Assembly: GCA_035041965.1 (NCBI GenBank)
Contig: JAPYMA010000088.1
Span: forward strand, 1 to 64,000
Reading direction: 5' to 3'
Source: Anisakis pegreffii
Lineage: Eukaryota > Nematoda > Chromadorea > Rhabditida > Anisakidae
Length of the DNA: 64,000 bases
Position 1 is the stretch's first letter; every line of letters starts with the position of its first letter. Below the pieces are notes generated by a model. It did no database searches. It saw only the letters and a list, made by a program, of their open reading frames with translations, and was not told the origin of the DNA. Both the position numbers and the translations under genes were made by a program. Shown in pieces: positions 25,165 through 40,420 of this stretch.

Positions 25165-27201
25165 TTGCAATCCATGCCCATGTAGCAAACGCATTTCCTC
25201 TTCGAACAATCTGCACGAGTACAATTCTCTCTTCTTCTACTTCTTAGCAACAATTAATCAGAATAATTCATCCGCCGATCAAGAAATTTGATGCCAGTAT
25301 CGATTTTCGGCGGTATCAAATGAATCCATTACTTTGATCAAACAAACATTTTGAAAGCATTACGGAAGGAGTGTAAAAAGAGGCTCAGCCATGATTTGAT
25401 GAACTCCTCAGTTCCCTCGATGGGATTTCCACTTTACGAAGGTACTGTTTTTGCTGTTTTTAAGATTAAGATCTATAATTACTGCACTTCAATTTTTTGA
25501 ATGGACAGCTTGAACTGATTGCACAGGGAGCGATCTGGGTTCTCGAGGTCAAATAATTTCTGTTTCGGTTGTCTTAAGAGAACCAACTGAAGCTCATGAT
25601 GGTTAGGTGCTGGAATATGCATTAAAGAAACTCGAATAATTCACATTGACGTTATAATATTTTGAACAGTCGTTGACGTCTTACTGCCCGTTGCTTGGAG
25701 TTAATAAACCAAGGTTGCGTTGACGTGGATAGATGCTACATTCATTCACTTCACATTTCTTATTGAGTGTATCGTTCAGTGAACAATATCATTGCACCGG
25801 TATTTTGGTTTGCGTGGAAGTCATTTCTTTTGAAACTTATTCATATTGAGACGGTGTGGTGCTTCTTGAATTTTCCTGGTAGTATTGATAAATAAAAATA
25901 TTTCATATAAGAATATGCACACTGATTTTTTTGAAACTGTGAACATGTGAAAAGCATTACTTTTTTGATTTGTCATATTTTGCGATTGTGGTCAACGTTT
26001 CGTGATACTGTTGATAAACCATAAGAATTGAGCACTCTGAGAAATATTGAGTAAAGAAAGGCACTCCTTCAATACCATGTTGGGTTTTGAGCACAAAATA
26101 TTTTGCTTGATTGCATATGATCAGTTGTTTATTCAAAGTTTAGTGAATCTATGAATATGACGTAGAATTTTCCTGTACAGTTTTATTACACTTCAAAGAA
26201 TCACTTTGATACCAATTGTCAATAATTAGAATTTCTGAACTGGTGAAAAACTTCATGAATTCTGCGTCACAAATTTTAACTGTCAAAGATTATCAGAAAA
26301 AAATACTTAATATAACATTTTGAAAGTCGATGTCAATAAATGCACAGTTTTAGATTGTAAGCAATTGCGTTTGAGAGTGGTGTTTACGGAGCGTTGGAAG
26401 TTGACATTTTGAGTGGAGCGGAAGCTTGTTGCTCAGATGAATGAACGGATTGGATTGGATGAGGTGCAAGACCGGATACGGTAAGGTAGGGAAGACATAG
26501 ATCGATGCTGTCGAGATAGCCTAAAATCTGCGATGAATAATTGCACTCGCAGCTTTATAAACTACCTCATCAGCCATTCGAATTCTGCCTGTCAACAAGA
26601 ACCCACCTCAAGTTCTGGTTCATTTCACTCTATCAATGGTCAAATAACTACTGAACACTTGAGTGTACCTTTCTACCTGCAACGAAAACCTCTCAAAACA
26701 GTGATCTTTTGAAGAGTCGTCGACAATGCATGCAATGGACAAGTATATCGAAAGGTGCCATGAAATTGTTGCATTCTGAAACGAACAAGTTACAGTAAAT
26801 TTCGATTCCTTGTACGCAACACCGCATAACGAGTGGAATAAAGATCTGTAAGAATATAACGAACTACAGTTGGCACTGTTGAATAGTAATATACTGCCAT
26901 TAGTAAAAAAGTTCAGTGATAATAAATAATGAAGGGAATATTTTCAAAAGAATATTAATGTTTCAGTCATAAATGAAATTACTCATGGTTATAATCGACT
27001 TTGAGAAAGGAAGCAACAAGATTAACCGTCCATTTGCAGACTATTCGAATGAGTTTTTGCTTCACTAAAACACGCACCGCTGTCACTATCAGTGAAAGTT
27101 AAACTGCTGACATTATGGGTTTAGTCGCTTGAATATAAAGAGGAATAAGTGCTCTAAAAATAAAATTCGATATTGTCTAGACAACCGATGCACGAAAAAA
27201 G

Positions 27202-27256
27202 CGACACAGCAAGCAAGAGCTACAGCAGCAGCAGCAGCACAAGCAGTAGCAGCAAC
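27202..27256 (+). repeat. CAG/CAA-rich microsatellite
   Basis: An imperfect AGC/CAG run with five or six uninterrupted CAG units (27223-27238) and flanking CAAGCAAGAGC and CAGTAGCAGCAA. On the minus strand it reads as an Ala-rich short frame, a by-product. Confidence 0.75.
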
Positions 27257-28762
27257 GATCCAATAAAGCAATGCGGCCAAGTGGATTAGCTGATGCAAAA
27301 GAGCAAGGCACATACATATATTATTATAAATGGAATCACTTCTTTGATGCGCATTCATATGTTTGTGCGTTCAGACTTACCGTACTCATTCATGAGCGGC
27401 TCACTCATCTTTAGCAATCCCTTATTGATGTCCTTCTCTCAATCGCTACTCTCTTGTTTCTGTGCAAATATACGATACGAATCGGTTTCTTAAAAGCACT
27501 CACTCTCAATCATTGCGCCGACCAAAATTATTCTTTCCATGGATTTCCTCACATATTTTGCAAGGCCCTCTTTCTGAAACAAGAGGCGTCCTGTTTCAGA
27601 AAATATCCAAACGAGACTCATCACCAGCTAGAAACGCATGAATCTGCCGATCGTTTTCGGATTAAACGAGTCTCCTTTCGGTTGCAATAATTATGCATCG
27701 ATGATAAAAAATAATTATGTCAAGCACGTCATTTCTGCTACAAGTCAACTCAGCGTTTCTTTAAAGTTGTTTGCGAAAAATTTCGTTGGAAAAAAAAAAC
27801 AAAACAATTTCAAAGTGCATTGCATTGAAAAGTGTGGATTAACTTGAACAGTGAGTGCATCTCGCCCGAAAGTACAAATTCGTTGAAAAAGAATATCTGC
27901 AAGGCAAGCGCTCTCATTCCAGAAACAGCCGCTTGTGAAATGCTTCCATTATCCACTACAAATCAACCAATAGAAGCGCAGAGGAGTACGGTAGGAATGG
28001 ATCGATATTTCAAAGCGCACACACATTGTCTGTCTGCTTTGGCTGCCGCTGCTACTGCTTGTTAGAATTGATGACATTTCAAAAAAGCTTAAAGTATAAC
28101 TGATGGATGAAATGTGCGACGGTTCACGAAGCGATACTTCTTACTCAATGATGACATCGTGCGTCACTCGATCGTTCGTTTTCAAAAAAACAAAAAGCTG
28201 TTCTTTCTAATCCCATCTTAGAAGCCAGCATAAAATGAACAACTGAATGACATCAGACAAGATTCATATACTATCTCCTCTCATCTACTGATGGCAGCGT
28301 CGAAATGAAAAAGCGAATACTCATATTGCAAAAGTCGTCGATGACCATAAAATGTTCGAACAGGCGTAGTTGTGTCTAGTCGTGCTTATAGCTGACAAAT
28401 ATGCGCCAGTAAGTGTAAATATCATATCTGATATAGACACGCTGTTGTAATATGATCAATTATATCACATTGTATTCTTTCTAATACATCATCCACCGCT
28501 CAAGTGATCAGTTTTAAAATGCAACATTACTCCGCTTTTTTTCACCCCACACAAGTGATAGTTTCTTGCGAATAAAAAATAAGCACCGAAAAAGTATCAT
28601 ACGAGAGGAGATGTGATATGATTTATAAAGTGAGTGGAGTGGATGTGGAAGCAAATTTGTTGGTAGGTAGCAATGGAAACTCACGTATAGCGTTGGAGAT
28701 GTGTACAGTTTGGTGGTGTATTTGTGAGCAACTGAAAGCCGTTATGAGCTGATTGATGAGTA

Positions 28763-28780
28763 AGCAGCAGCAGCAGCAGC
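28763..28780 (+). repeat. (AGC)6 microsatellite
   Basis: Six perfect AGC units in non-coding sequence. Confidence 0.85.
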
Positions 28781-30606
28781 ATTCTATGCATTCTCAGTTC
28801 TATAAAAAGTCTCTCAGTTGCACATTCCACTGATGCTTACTTATACTAACGGCGCCAAAAGCCATCAACTCACACAACATTCGCTTTGAAACTGTGACAG
28901 ACTATCTGATTCAGTGATGTGCAGCAACACTTAGAATATACTGCTATAATATTAGACAGTTGATTCTATTGTGAGTGCACAAAAAATGGCAAACAGAAAT
29001 TGCGCATTCATTGAACGGTAAGTGCGGAGCGAAGCAACAGTGCAAGGAGTCAACAAATGCTTACATAACGTTCCGTTCCTTTACATGTTTGTGGTGAGGC
29101 GAACAATAGATTCCGCATGATTAAGTCATTTGACAAACGAACGCGCAGCCAATCGGATATAAACAATGTGCCTACAGTAAGAAATGCAACTAAGAATGCT
29201 GCGAAGTGTGTAAACTGTATTGACCCTAACGAATGAGTCGTTGATTATTGGCTCATTAGGAGGTGCTGAGGAAAGAAGGTGGGTCGCATTAGGTGATGAG
29301 GAGGAGATGATTCGAAAGGTTAAAGTTTCACTTGAAGACAGCGCATCTAAGAGAATAAATTCAGAGGAATATGGATAAGCGCAAAATTCACATACTGTTA
29401 CAAGTGAACTGATAATTAGAATTGCTGATCGCACTGTGTATGGAATTGAGTTAAGATTCAGTCATACGGAAATGATAGAACGAGCACAACACATGAATTT
29501 TTCTGAATATGCACGCACGTGCAATAATCAGTAATGAAGCGATTCCTCGATTTTATTCTCATCTGCTAACCATTCCTCTTTAAACACTTTTTTCACTATA
29601 AATCCAGTCTTTTCGCGGTATTAATCTATTTCTTGTTGAACTGAGCCTGCTTACAATAAGAACAAAAAGAAAAACGCCGGCAGCACTCTCAAACGCAGAC
29701 AAAATGTCTAACAAACAAACAATTTTATTGTTTCGCAAGTTCGAAACATGTACAGTTTGCATAGTGGACTGGTCAAGTTCAGCAAATTGTGCTCTGCGAG
29801 ATTAGTTAGCATGGTATAATGGAATTGTGCTTCTAACGTAGTGATGATGATTCTACAGAGAGTGAATGGAAACGGACAAGTTGGATTAAAATGAACTTTT
29901 TCGTTTGAGTTATCAACGTTCCATGGTAGTCCTCTACGAATTCGCGTCAATCAAGAGTAATGATCTTGCGAGAGAGTATCATCAAACAAGCATGTATCTG
30001 AGCAGTCGAATGTGTTGATTGAAGTGAACGATAATTTAAACACTGAGACCCAGTCAGAGCTAACGCTATCGTGTGTCACATAAAGCACGATCTTTTCACC
30101 ACACTCTTGCTTGCGATCAGTGATTATTGAATCATAATTCACACCCGAACATAAAAATGACTGACGTGCAATCAATTCACTACAGCTAAATGCATTCGAA
30201 GCGCTGGCAAAAAGTATTATAACGGTCTTCACTCTGAAAGGCCATTTATAGATTTTATGATTATTTAAAAATGAGATTACTACTTGCCCTAATCAGGATG
30301 CAAAAGTAGCAACAGACATCGTTCAGAGGTGAGCACGATCACTTCTTTTGTCCGCTAGCAGAAGACGTATCGCAGTGTTGTACTGATTGGAAAAAACAAA
30401 CTGATCAAGCAAACAAACTAAACTGATGAACTAAACTGTTCGTGCGAACGATCGCAAGTTCGTTCGGATGATCAGACAAAAAACTTTTTAATTTTCTACA
30501 AAAAGATATATGAAGCGTCGTGCATGCATACGTGCATATTGCATTTGCTGAAGAAGAGTTTTGATGGTGAATTAATTGTATTGCACTGAACAAAAAGAAA
30601 GAAGCA

Positions 30607-30632
30607 CCCACACACATACATGCACACACACA
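30607..30632 (+). repeat. CA-rich microsatellite
   Basis: An imperfect (CA)n tract interrupted by TACATG. Confidence 0.75.
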
Positions 30633-32234
30633 ATCCAATCCAATTCCCTCTGCGACTATCTTTCTATTGCTTTCTTCTAGTGTGAAACGATTACAAACAT
30701 ACAGCAGCCATAGAGAAAGGAAGAGGGAGAGAATTCGTAATAACAGTTAGCAGTGATATGTGCGCACTCTTCAGATAGACAGCAGATACCGTAACCCATA
30801 AGCAAACGTAAAGTTGATGAGATATTTTGGTTGAAACGCAACTCTCAACTCATTATATGAAGAACGACCGGTTTGGATAAGACGCAGGGATTGGTGTTGC
30901 AGTCCTGAGACTAATAATTCATTCGTGTTGCTGGCTACGTAAAGTTAATGCTACGAATGGCATGTGTTCGATTCGAATCGATGATATATGTAGTTTCATT
31001 GCTGCGTTCACATCTTTTTTTCTGCTGAACACACATCTGAAAATATTTATTTGTTCGTTGGCATCCATTTGTTATAACATTTTTCGTTTCGAATGTGGAA
31101 GAAACCAACTTTCTTCTACTTGCATCATTCACCACTCACTGCAGTTTCTACTTTGATCATTTGATTCGGGACAGGACTACGATGCACTTTCTTGTGATCT
31201 AATTAAGTGCTTAAGATTTGTCACTGAAAACTTATTTCCAGTTCGATTTCGTAAAGATTGATTCAGCAATTAATGTTACATATCAAATGAATTTTTTTAC
31301 ATATATATTCTTTTACATATTGTTCGTGACCTTTCCTTGTCAATAACTCCTGAAGAATTAAGTTAAGGGAAAGAAACAAATTTGTGTGATGCGACCTGCC
31401 ATCGAGACATTCTCGCTCTAGCGATGTGTCCGACGGGAAAAGTATCGTCGTGATGAGGACAAAAATAAATTGAAAATTCAAGTTTCAGTGACACTATGAT
31501 CCAGAAATCGTTGACGATATGAAAACGTGTATACCTTCAGAGTCTGTTTCTGTGTTTCGACTAATTTGACGTCTCGAAAGCATACAGGCACGAATCAATG
31601 CCATTGGATGAAATCTGAAACATTCTTCATGCATATGAGAGTGATGAATGCAAAAAAGATTACTGTGAGTACTGTGACTGCATCATGATTGACAATATCC
31701 AATTCGATTGTGCACGAGTTCACAAAGGTTCAACGGCGTTTGCCCTGAAGACTCAATGGAACAATGTGATATGACTGATGCTTTCACGATAGGAACTTGA
31801 CGAGGGCAGAAGGGAATGGAAGAAATCATTGCACGATCGCTGCGTTGATGATAATGAATGCGAAATAACAATGCTGAGGTTTGCTACGGATTCATACTCA
31901 GAAGGAGTTTGACAGCAACAGCAGCAAGACGAGCAGACAACGAAATACTGATGTGGTGTACGTATGCGTGTGTCGATGAAGGAGTGATGCTATCGGCGCT
32001 GCTGAACATTCTTTTATAACAACGACGTTGATGTGATACGTTGAAGGAATACACTAAGTGATGAGGCACGGATTCTGGATGAATAGATGGACGGGTGGTG
32101 AATGATGGATGAATGAAGGATGCAGATGGGAGAGATGAATCTCGATTCTGATGGTCAGATGAGAAGGTGAACTGTTGTAACGATGAAGTCTCGAACTTTT
32201 CGATGATACCAGAGTAGTAGCGATGGGCACAGAG

Positions 32235-32253
32235 ACAGCAGCAGCAGCAGCAG
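32235..32253 (+). repeat. (CAG)6 microsatellite
   Basis: Six perfect CAG units. On the minus strand they give a run of Cys in a chance open frame. Confidence 0.85.
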
Positions 32254-35200
32254 TATCGCAGCGCATCACCGAACCATCCATCCAACACAACAAACCACAG
32301 AATCACTGAAATGAAATGAAAGGATACTGTGTTTGTGTACTTCACTTCTATTATTCGTTCATTTTATTCACTCTCGTACTCTGCACATCTATATTCCACC
32401 AGCAAACACCTCTCATGTTTGCTCTCATCAATTTCCCTATGTATTTCACTTCTTACTCTCATTCTATACTGTCGCATTCTTGCCTGTCTGTCTGCCTGCT
32501 GTGTTAGTTGCCGTACCAGCAGCAAATCATTAGACTGGCTGGTTAGCCGTACCAAACGATGGGTTTTTTTTTGCGGCGCAAACCAAACCAATATCACATT
32601 TTTGAGGAAATAGTACGTGAAAAGGTGGATAGTGCAGCGAAGAAAACAGATAGAGGTTATAAAAATCACAAAGAAAAATGACTGCGTGCGAGCGAACGAA
32701 TGCAGCAGTGGAGTGCGTGCCGGACCGGATATCGCACGGCATGCAGCATAATCGATTTTGCCATTGGACGGATGTATAGATGTGTGGATGAGAGGAATGA
32801 AGCTGAATGATGACTGTGTGCGTATGTGCGTTCTATTACAAGAAAAGAGCCTTGAAATTCAATAGCGAATATCACAATTTGTTCAGAAGTCGCATCGGCT
32901 TGCTTACCATTGGTTGATTTTCGAATGAGTGTACGTTCAAAGAGAGAGGGAGATAATAAACGAATGAAACAGTACTGTGAACGAAAGTGTAATTCGTATG
33001 TGTGAAGCGATATGTAATGGAAAAAGATATTGGAATTGTCCTAAATGCAGAACCGATTTCGAGTTCAGATTATCAATTGACTTAGATACTTGATGAGGTG
33101 AATTCGAGAGATGAGCATTCATCAGAATGGTTGTGAATTCATGGATGATTGAATGCTGGTGATGAGATGAGAACGGACTATATTCGTTGGTTCTTCGGCG
33201 GGCGATCAATCTTTGGGAGCAAATTTATATGCGTCAGAAAGTGACAGTATGATTGGTGGACGTATTGGTATGTGATAAGACATGGAAGGATTGAGTAAGG
33301 AAAACGATAAATGAAGTTGATCAGTGCGGAGAGTCATAAGTGACATTGATGAGAGGTAGAGGCAGCATCGTCGTATCAGAATGCTCGAATTGACGACCAC
33401 TGACGCAGACAGCCAAACAATCAGCCTTATGTATTAACGTCAGTAAAAAAGAGAACGAGACATGGGCAGTTCTATATTTTGCCATCGGATCGATAAGCTC
33501 CATGAATGATATCATAACGATACGATGCTGTCCAGCATCGCCCTGCCTCTCGTCGACAACCACAAATTTCACAACCATAAAAAATCCGGCTAAAAGCAGA
33601 CAATATTGACACGAGCAGCTTACATCGAGTGCTCGCATGCAAAATTGAACAAACTTGCAAACCAACTTTGCATTGAAAGCACACGCCGAACTACTTCCAT
33701 TGTGTACACAATCAATAATCGATCACGGATAACTATCATCCATCTTGTTGCTGATTCAACTTGCTGCCGCTGCTGATGTAAAATCACTGAACATTGCATT
33801 CTTCGACTGATTCGTTCGAAAAATCAATTCTGATCAATGCATGTTCATTGTGCAAGTCATTTGATCGTTCAATTGATGCGTTCCAGCAGGGCTAGTTGCT
33901 CAGAGTTGCAGTAGTAATACTTGGTGTGAATCATTCGTGATTGAACTAAATAACTGAAACAATTTCAAGAACAGCCTGAAATGGTGATTTTTTGCAGTTC
34001 CGAACGCAACTGAATGCGCCCAAACAATACATATGTAAAATTTACTTACCACAACTCCGTCTGATGTTGGTGAAGTTTTCGGCGCGATATTGGGTGTGTT
34101 AGAGTTTTATGGTTGAGAATTTGGTGATTCAGAACGAGTACAAAAACTGGGACTGAAGCAAGTGGCGTTACTAATGTGTGACCGATGTGTTGATTGAAAG
34201 AAACGTCTGATGGGGCATTCTTATCGAGAATTCGACGACTACCAAAAATTTTTGTTTTTCGTGATTTTGTAACACAAATATGTTCATGAGACACTAGTCC
34301 TTCCATTGAGAAGCGAACTTTTTTTGTAAATTCCATCTTCGAACGCCTTACACAACACTATTCAATGCAATTCAAGTGTACTGGAGCTGAGGAGTACGCA
34401 TCTGATTACTGTAAGAGGCAGAAGCAACAGTCATTCAAATGGAATGAACGGATGAAAAGGATTGATTTGCAAAACGCACCCTTATGATGAAATTTGTTAA
34501 AGAGTGTTGTCTTCAAAGCTGCTGAAGTGTGAGAATATCGATTTGAAGCAATTGAAGTTCTGTAAAAATTATAATGAATAATCTATTCGTGTTCACATTC
34601 GAACTAAAAAATGGTCGTTTTCAAAGCATGCAAAGGCTCATCGATAAAAAAAAGAGCCCATCACGCTTCACTGCAATAGTTTTTTTCTATGAACTCAATT
34701 GGTTACTTTTATGCCTAAATTAAGATTCTTCGCTCAGAACTGATAACGATTAATGGCATTCACGCAAAAAAAAGATGTGATTTTGAAAATAGCATTCACT
34801 GGAACACAACGATGGAATGAACGATGTAATGAAAATGATCGACAAACAATACAGAAACGATATTGTGATGCACAAACACGGCGCTAGCTCATCGTAGTCC
34901 TCGAAAGGATATCGCTTGAAACGATATGAAGAGACGCTTTCAATAGACAAATCTTTATCAGCTGCACTTTAATAAGAAACAGTGCAAAGCAAGCCTGCAA
35001 CAACCGATTTCGGATGATACTTTTCGGGGATGATAGTCATCATTCAGTGCTTCTTGAAACGATTACCATTCTGAAGTTTCGATGACAATTACAAATGTGT
35101 TCGCGTTATCAACTGCAGATATGACCGATTGATGAAGCACACACTCTCGCACAAATCACAGCAAATCGAACAGCCCTGTAGCAAGAGCAATCGCACAAAT

Positions 35201-35934
35201 CAACAGTACAATCGCACCAGTCCTCCTCGCTAAATATGAAACAGCACATCTGTCTTTGTTGTAGTAGGCACATACTCGTCTCTCTTCCACTCCTATATGC
35301 TCGGCCCGACGCAGTTTTTTTTTTGCACTTCGCCTCTCAGCTGTATGTAATGAATGCTAGTTCGAAATTAAAATGAATTTCATCCACTCCAAAAGCATCG
35401 CCCGAAAAAAAAGCGGACTTTATAGCCGCGTCGGTTCAGTCGCATTCTCCATCCAGCGATTCTTCGTTCTTTACTTCACTACTTTAACACCCTGCTACCG
35501 CATATCATCACCAATCAACCACCTACATCCATACGCACGTACGCCAGCACGACCGTACCAATCGCGCTGATCGCTATAATCACTCTTCAAACACTTCATA
35601 TTCACGTACAAACCAACCACTCAATATTTTTTCTCTGCTAAGACATCCTCCTTAACGAGATTTCAATTCCGCTGTCGTTTTTCTGCTTCGTGACTATGTT
35701 TCGTCTCGTGCACAACTACGTTCTGAAATTATTCAGAAAATCTTAAAAAATGATGACATGAAGCAATGCATCTGTTTTTAAGCTTTTATTGTTAGCTGAA
35801 TTCTCTCAAAGACTCAATAGCTCTCAAAACAATACCAATCGAGTGGCAACTTCAACTTACGCCTATAAAACATATAAAATAAGTTGACGCACATCCCATA
35901 AATGCTTTCGAAATGAAATTCACCACTTTATAAT

Positions 35935-35951
35935 ACCACCACCACCACCAT
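35935..35951 (+). repeat. (ACC)5 microsatellite
   Basis: Five ACC units, which read as a Trp run in a minus-strand chance frame. Confidence 0.8.
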
Positions 35952-36568
35952 AACTGCATTACTGTATTTTGTGTCTGCCCGGAATATTCATGCATTCCGT
36001 TCACAGCTGATGCTGTCCTGCTCGTCGAACGCTTCATAAAAGCCTATTTCACGTATTTCCGGCAAGTCGTTCACATAAAATTCACACAACTCGACATCAT
36101 TTGCATTATACGTGCACGGCTGCATTGTGCTCAAGATGATTTGTGCAAAGTTGTTCAATCACTACAAGAACAAACACGTTTTGCCATTTAATGTTCTGCA
36201 ACTTTCGATTGACGCATACCGCATTCTAGAATACTATGACATGCCTAACAGTTAAAACAACCATGAGCGTATTTTTATTGAAATGTCAAGTGTATGCCGA
36301 TAGCTGTGGTTTTTTTCCTTAGATTGACGCGTCAGCTGATATCGACGGCAGACGGACATCTCTAATTACTAGCATAAAACAGGAACTTGAAGGTTTAGTT
36401 TGTGCATCTTGAAAGTTTATTTTAATTGATACTACTATACGGATCCTCTGTCGGTTTTTGCTTGATCAAGTGTTTGAAAAACGTTTCCATTTCTAAAATA
36501 AATCTATCCATCAATCGGATTCGCCGTTGCTATTTTCCTCGTTCGATATTTGTTATTGCCGCAGCAAA

Positions 36569-36832
36569 ATGAGTAAACTCCTCAGTGAAGCATTTGAACA
36601 GAATCACTTCGAATGGCCCAATAATGAAAATGGCTTCACTGTTTCCGCTCGAAAAAATAGAACAATGTGCGGATATAAATTATTCGAATGGATGAACGCA
36701 GAGAGGCAGAGTGCACTGCATCATCTATCGATCCACAAGAAGCAGCGAGTTCAAAGGAAGGAAACCTGCATGGTGTATGTTGTGTGCGTGTATGTTCAGA
36801 TGAAAAAGCTGACTAGCGTGGGCGTCATCTAA
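36569..36832 (+). other. Candidate small ORF after an acceptor-like site
   Basis: An 87-codon frame starts at ATG 36569, five nt after TTATTGCCGCAG, which looks like a splice or trans-splice acceptor. The product starts MSKLLSEAFEQNHFEWPNNE and is hydrophilic until about residue 68. There a donor-like ATG|GTGTATGT occurs at 36772/36773, so this could be a first coding exon. No family is recognised and no partner exon was found. Confidence 0.2.
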
Positions 36833-39800
36833 TGCAACGACGGCAAATGAACGAACGAGCTGAGATGAGGTATAAATGTTTACTGTAGTATGCTCACGTT
36901 CGCATTAATTATGCACACACATGAATATATTGTCTGATCGACTGAATACGATTTTCTAATAGCAGAAATGAGGTTTGCTTTTTCTGTCGAGAATGTTTGG
37001 GCGATTGCGATGTTTTGAAATAGGAAGTGAAGTAAGCAGGTGACTGATTCGATATAACTAAAAACATCAGCATTCACTCCGTTCACCTCTTACTTACATG
37101 CTAAGCCACTGTGATTAATCCACTAAACTTTCGGCTGGTCTATCGGTCTGAATGGGTTCAAAATCTGTTGAGTCAAGTGGAATATTCAGGCTCGACTGTT
37201 GTTCCACTGAATCTATTTCATTCTCATTTTCAGCTAATCTCAAAACGAAACGATCAGTCAGCAAATAGCAACCCCCTTGTACGTGAAATTCAAACTTTCT
37301 TTGAGCATTGTAAAATACAACTTCACAAAGAGCACTCTAAGAAATCAAATGATCGATTGGTGTTGTACAGTGCCTGTTTTTGAGGAATTCTCCTCATTCT
37401 CATCCTTTTCAAATCGAACAGCACCCAATTCAGAAAAAAGATATTTCCAAAATAATATCGCCAAAAATCCGTTCTTCTATTTCACTGAATCGCTCTCAGA
37501 AAAACTGCTCGAAATGATATGTACATGAGCATTGCTTTGTTCGATTGAAGTGAATGTGAATGGTTGGTTACGTGTGCACGTTAAGATTAAATCAGGGTGT
37601 ATCGCAAAAAAAAGAAACATCGCAAAAACAACCCAACACTATTGCAAAGAGATTTTCGCACATTCCTCAAGGTTGTTTTACATCTCGCAAATATTACCAT
37701 TCAAAGTGTCTCAAACAGAAACCAAATAAACATTTTCTCAGAAACTGAAATCGAAAAACTGCTGATGTGCCATGAAAGGAAATAATTGCACAGTACAAAG
37801 CTAACGATGCAGTTTACATCGTTCAGACGACCAAAAAAGTCACTCATTACCGAACAAATCACACACTTTCAGCATCTCATTCCAACGACCAATTCAAGCA
37901 TTCATTGTAACTCCTCATTCATCCAACGAAAAAATACTTTTTGCACGGCACCGTAATAAATTACCGTAATAACGATGAAAAACGGCCGCGGATTATTCGT
38001 CCACTTCACACATTTTTTAAACAACCCAAGACAATAATAGATGATTCCTTCGCATATGTGACAACTGAATATAACCAACTCACATGAATTTGCGGGTATT
38101 TTTCATTCGTTCCGAATTCACAACGTTTACTCTACACCACAGAGAACCAACTCTGCTAATGCCAATCACTTAATTCATGTTAATTATTCACACTAAGTAA
38201 TCGTATGTAAAGAGTTAGCCGAAGAATGCTTTGTTGAAATTTTTTTCAGCACCAAATTACAATTTAAATTATTCCGGAAGTCATCGAACTCCTTCGGAAA
38301 AGTCTTATCAAAATTCCACTCTCCGAACGTTCAACCAGTCAGAAAACAAATGGATTCATCTGAGGTGAGAGCAAAAAAGTCAGTCGAATGTTTCACGAAT
38401 CAAAAAAAAAAAGAAAAAACAAAACAGCGGATGTAAGCTAACGATGAGAAAACAGCTGCGTCACGATTCAGCAGCACTTGCCGTTTATTCGTATTCGTGA
38501 AAAAACATCGTATTTCGAGTGAATGACAAAAATTATTATGGTTTATTTATTTACTTGCTTGCTAGTTTTTTCTGATAGTTGATTATGCGATGACTCAACG
38601 CCGCCAGTCACTGTCAATAAAACAGCCCACCAGTAAAAGTCAACTATCGAATCACATCAAATACCTCATTTCACGACGACGAGCAAATTTCTTGACGACG
38701 TCAACTCAACAACCAACACCCAAATGTCTCCATTCACCTCTCGTTTAGATTCGACTAATCAAATGGGATATCCAGTCAACAAACCGTTTGAGATGATGCT
38801 GAATTCCATCAAAACTATAGAATTCGTTACAATAGGTCGTGGCTAAGGAAACCATAACCAAGCGACAAGAAAAAAAAACAGAACTTCTCTCGTGTGCATC
38901 TCATTCGAAAAATATTTTAGGTTTTTATTTCAGAGATTTTCGTTGAATATTAACGGAACGTTCCACAATCGCTAAACAACGAGACGACTCGAAGGTTTGC
39001 GTACTGAAGTGCAGAATCTGAAATGACTGGCCGAGAAAAAAACGTTGATATGAATGCATTTGATAAGAGGTGACTGACTGATCAAGCCCATAACCTATAC
39101 CACTATTCAGTCATTTTAATGTGCGTTTATGTGTTGTTGTTGAACAAATGAAATTTTGCGCTAATAATGCTTCTTTTATTGCATCAATTAATTTCAAAGT
39201 TCTATCAGCTCTCTAACCGTAATCAACTTCAACATTTTGAAATCATATACTGCCTTAAACGACCAAATCAATACTTCATGCTAAGCAACGATCATTACCA
39301 TGGGCGAAAGCACACACACACCAGAGTATGTATCAATCGCAGCAATTCGACAAACTACGAATGGAATGTGTTTTATGTATCCATTACGATTATTTTCGCT
39401 CGACAGTACCAGTTTTTCGGGGTTTCAAACCTACATATCGTTCTAACAATGGTTTAGTTTTTATTCCCGATTCATTCATTCATTCATTTTTCCCAAAAAA
39501 AGCACGGCGTTACTTAAAGCCGTTTACTTCGTTCCTTTTTTATCGTTGCATCGAAAATGATGAAATGAAACGTAACGTTGTTGTATTACACATTGCCTAT
39601 ATAAAACTGTTCATCGCGTCGAACAAACTCAAAGAACCACTAAACATCGATGAATGATACAAAGTGAAATTAAGGGATGTGCACAAAAAATGCCTTCTTC
39701 GTGTTTTCTTCCCTCCTCTTGACTGATTATTCACAATCAATCAATTCAATCTTGTAAAGAATTGTGTGAACTTTTTCTAAGGTTTAGAATTAAACGATTA

Positions 39801-40420
39801 AATTGCACCGTATCAATGAGCTGTGAGTTTGAAGAATGAGCAAACGACTTGACTAAAGTTAAACTAAAATTAAGACTTTCCCATAGCGCTGATCTTATGC
39901 TTTCGAGATGCTTATCGAATGTTTCGAACACTTACAATTAGAGCATTAATATTGATTATAACTACAGCAATTTTTTTTCCTACAAAATGGGTTTTTATCG
40001 CTTGATTCCACAAGAGAAAGTCTAAGTTAACTCCAAAGAGATTCCAATAGCTGACTCTTGCATAATTGCTTAAATTGTATTGCCGAGTTGCAGTGAGCAA
40101 ATATGTCTGAATGTATTTTGCTCTTGCAGTGTACTTTTAGTACGACTACAGTAGAGAGGCGAGTGACTATCATGGATATACTCCGTATGTTCGAATGCTT
40201 CGAATGGTTTTCTGTCTTCTACGAGTACCATTCAAAGCACACTTATTTCTCAATTGCTACTCAATAATCATGAAAATTATGTAATATTTCCATTTTTTGA
40301 ACTTTTGATTTTTTGGTCCCGTTGCAATCACATTCGGTGTGAATATTCTTTAGTATCGCTGAAGTACGCTATTCAAGAGGTATGGATTGTGTTGTATGCA
40401 TATACTTAGCGCAATGTACC
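36833..40420. other. No supported gene
   Basis: AT-rich sequence with short chance frames and an A-rich tract at 38401-38424. Nothing is recognisable. Confidence 0.45.

Larger units (their letters stand above)
25170..36560. other. Gene-poor stretch with microsatellites
   Basis: I find no recognisable protein domain over 11 kb. Frames are short, and the longest (153 codons, minus strand, 31884-32345) is driven by CAG repeats and low-complexity sequence. Simple repeats lie at 27202-27256, 28763-28780, 30607-30632 and 32235-32253. This may be intergenic or a very long intron. Confidence 0.45.

Noticed and set aside
31884..32345. 153-codon minus-strand ORF
   Set aside because: Its length depends on a CAG repeat (Cys run) and low-complexity His/Ser/Pro text; no domain.
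33321..33665. 114-codon minus-strand ORF
   Set aside because: No recognisable family and no flanking exon signals.
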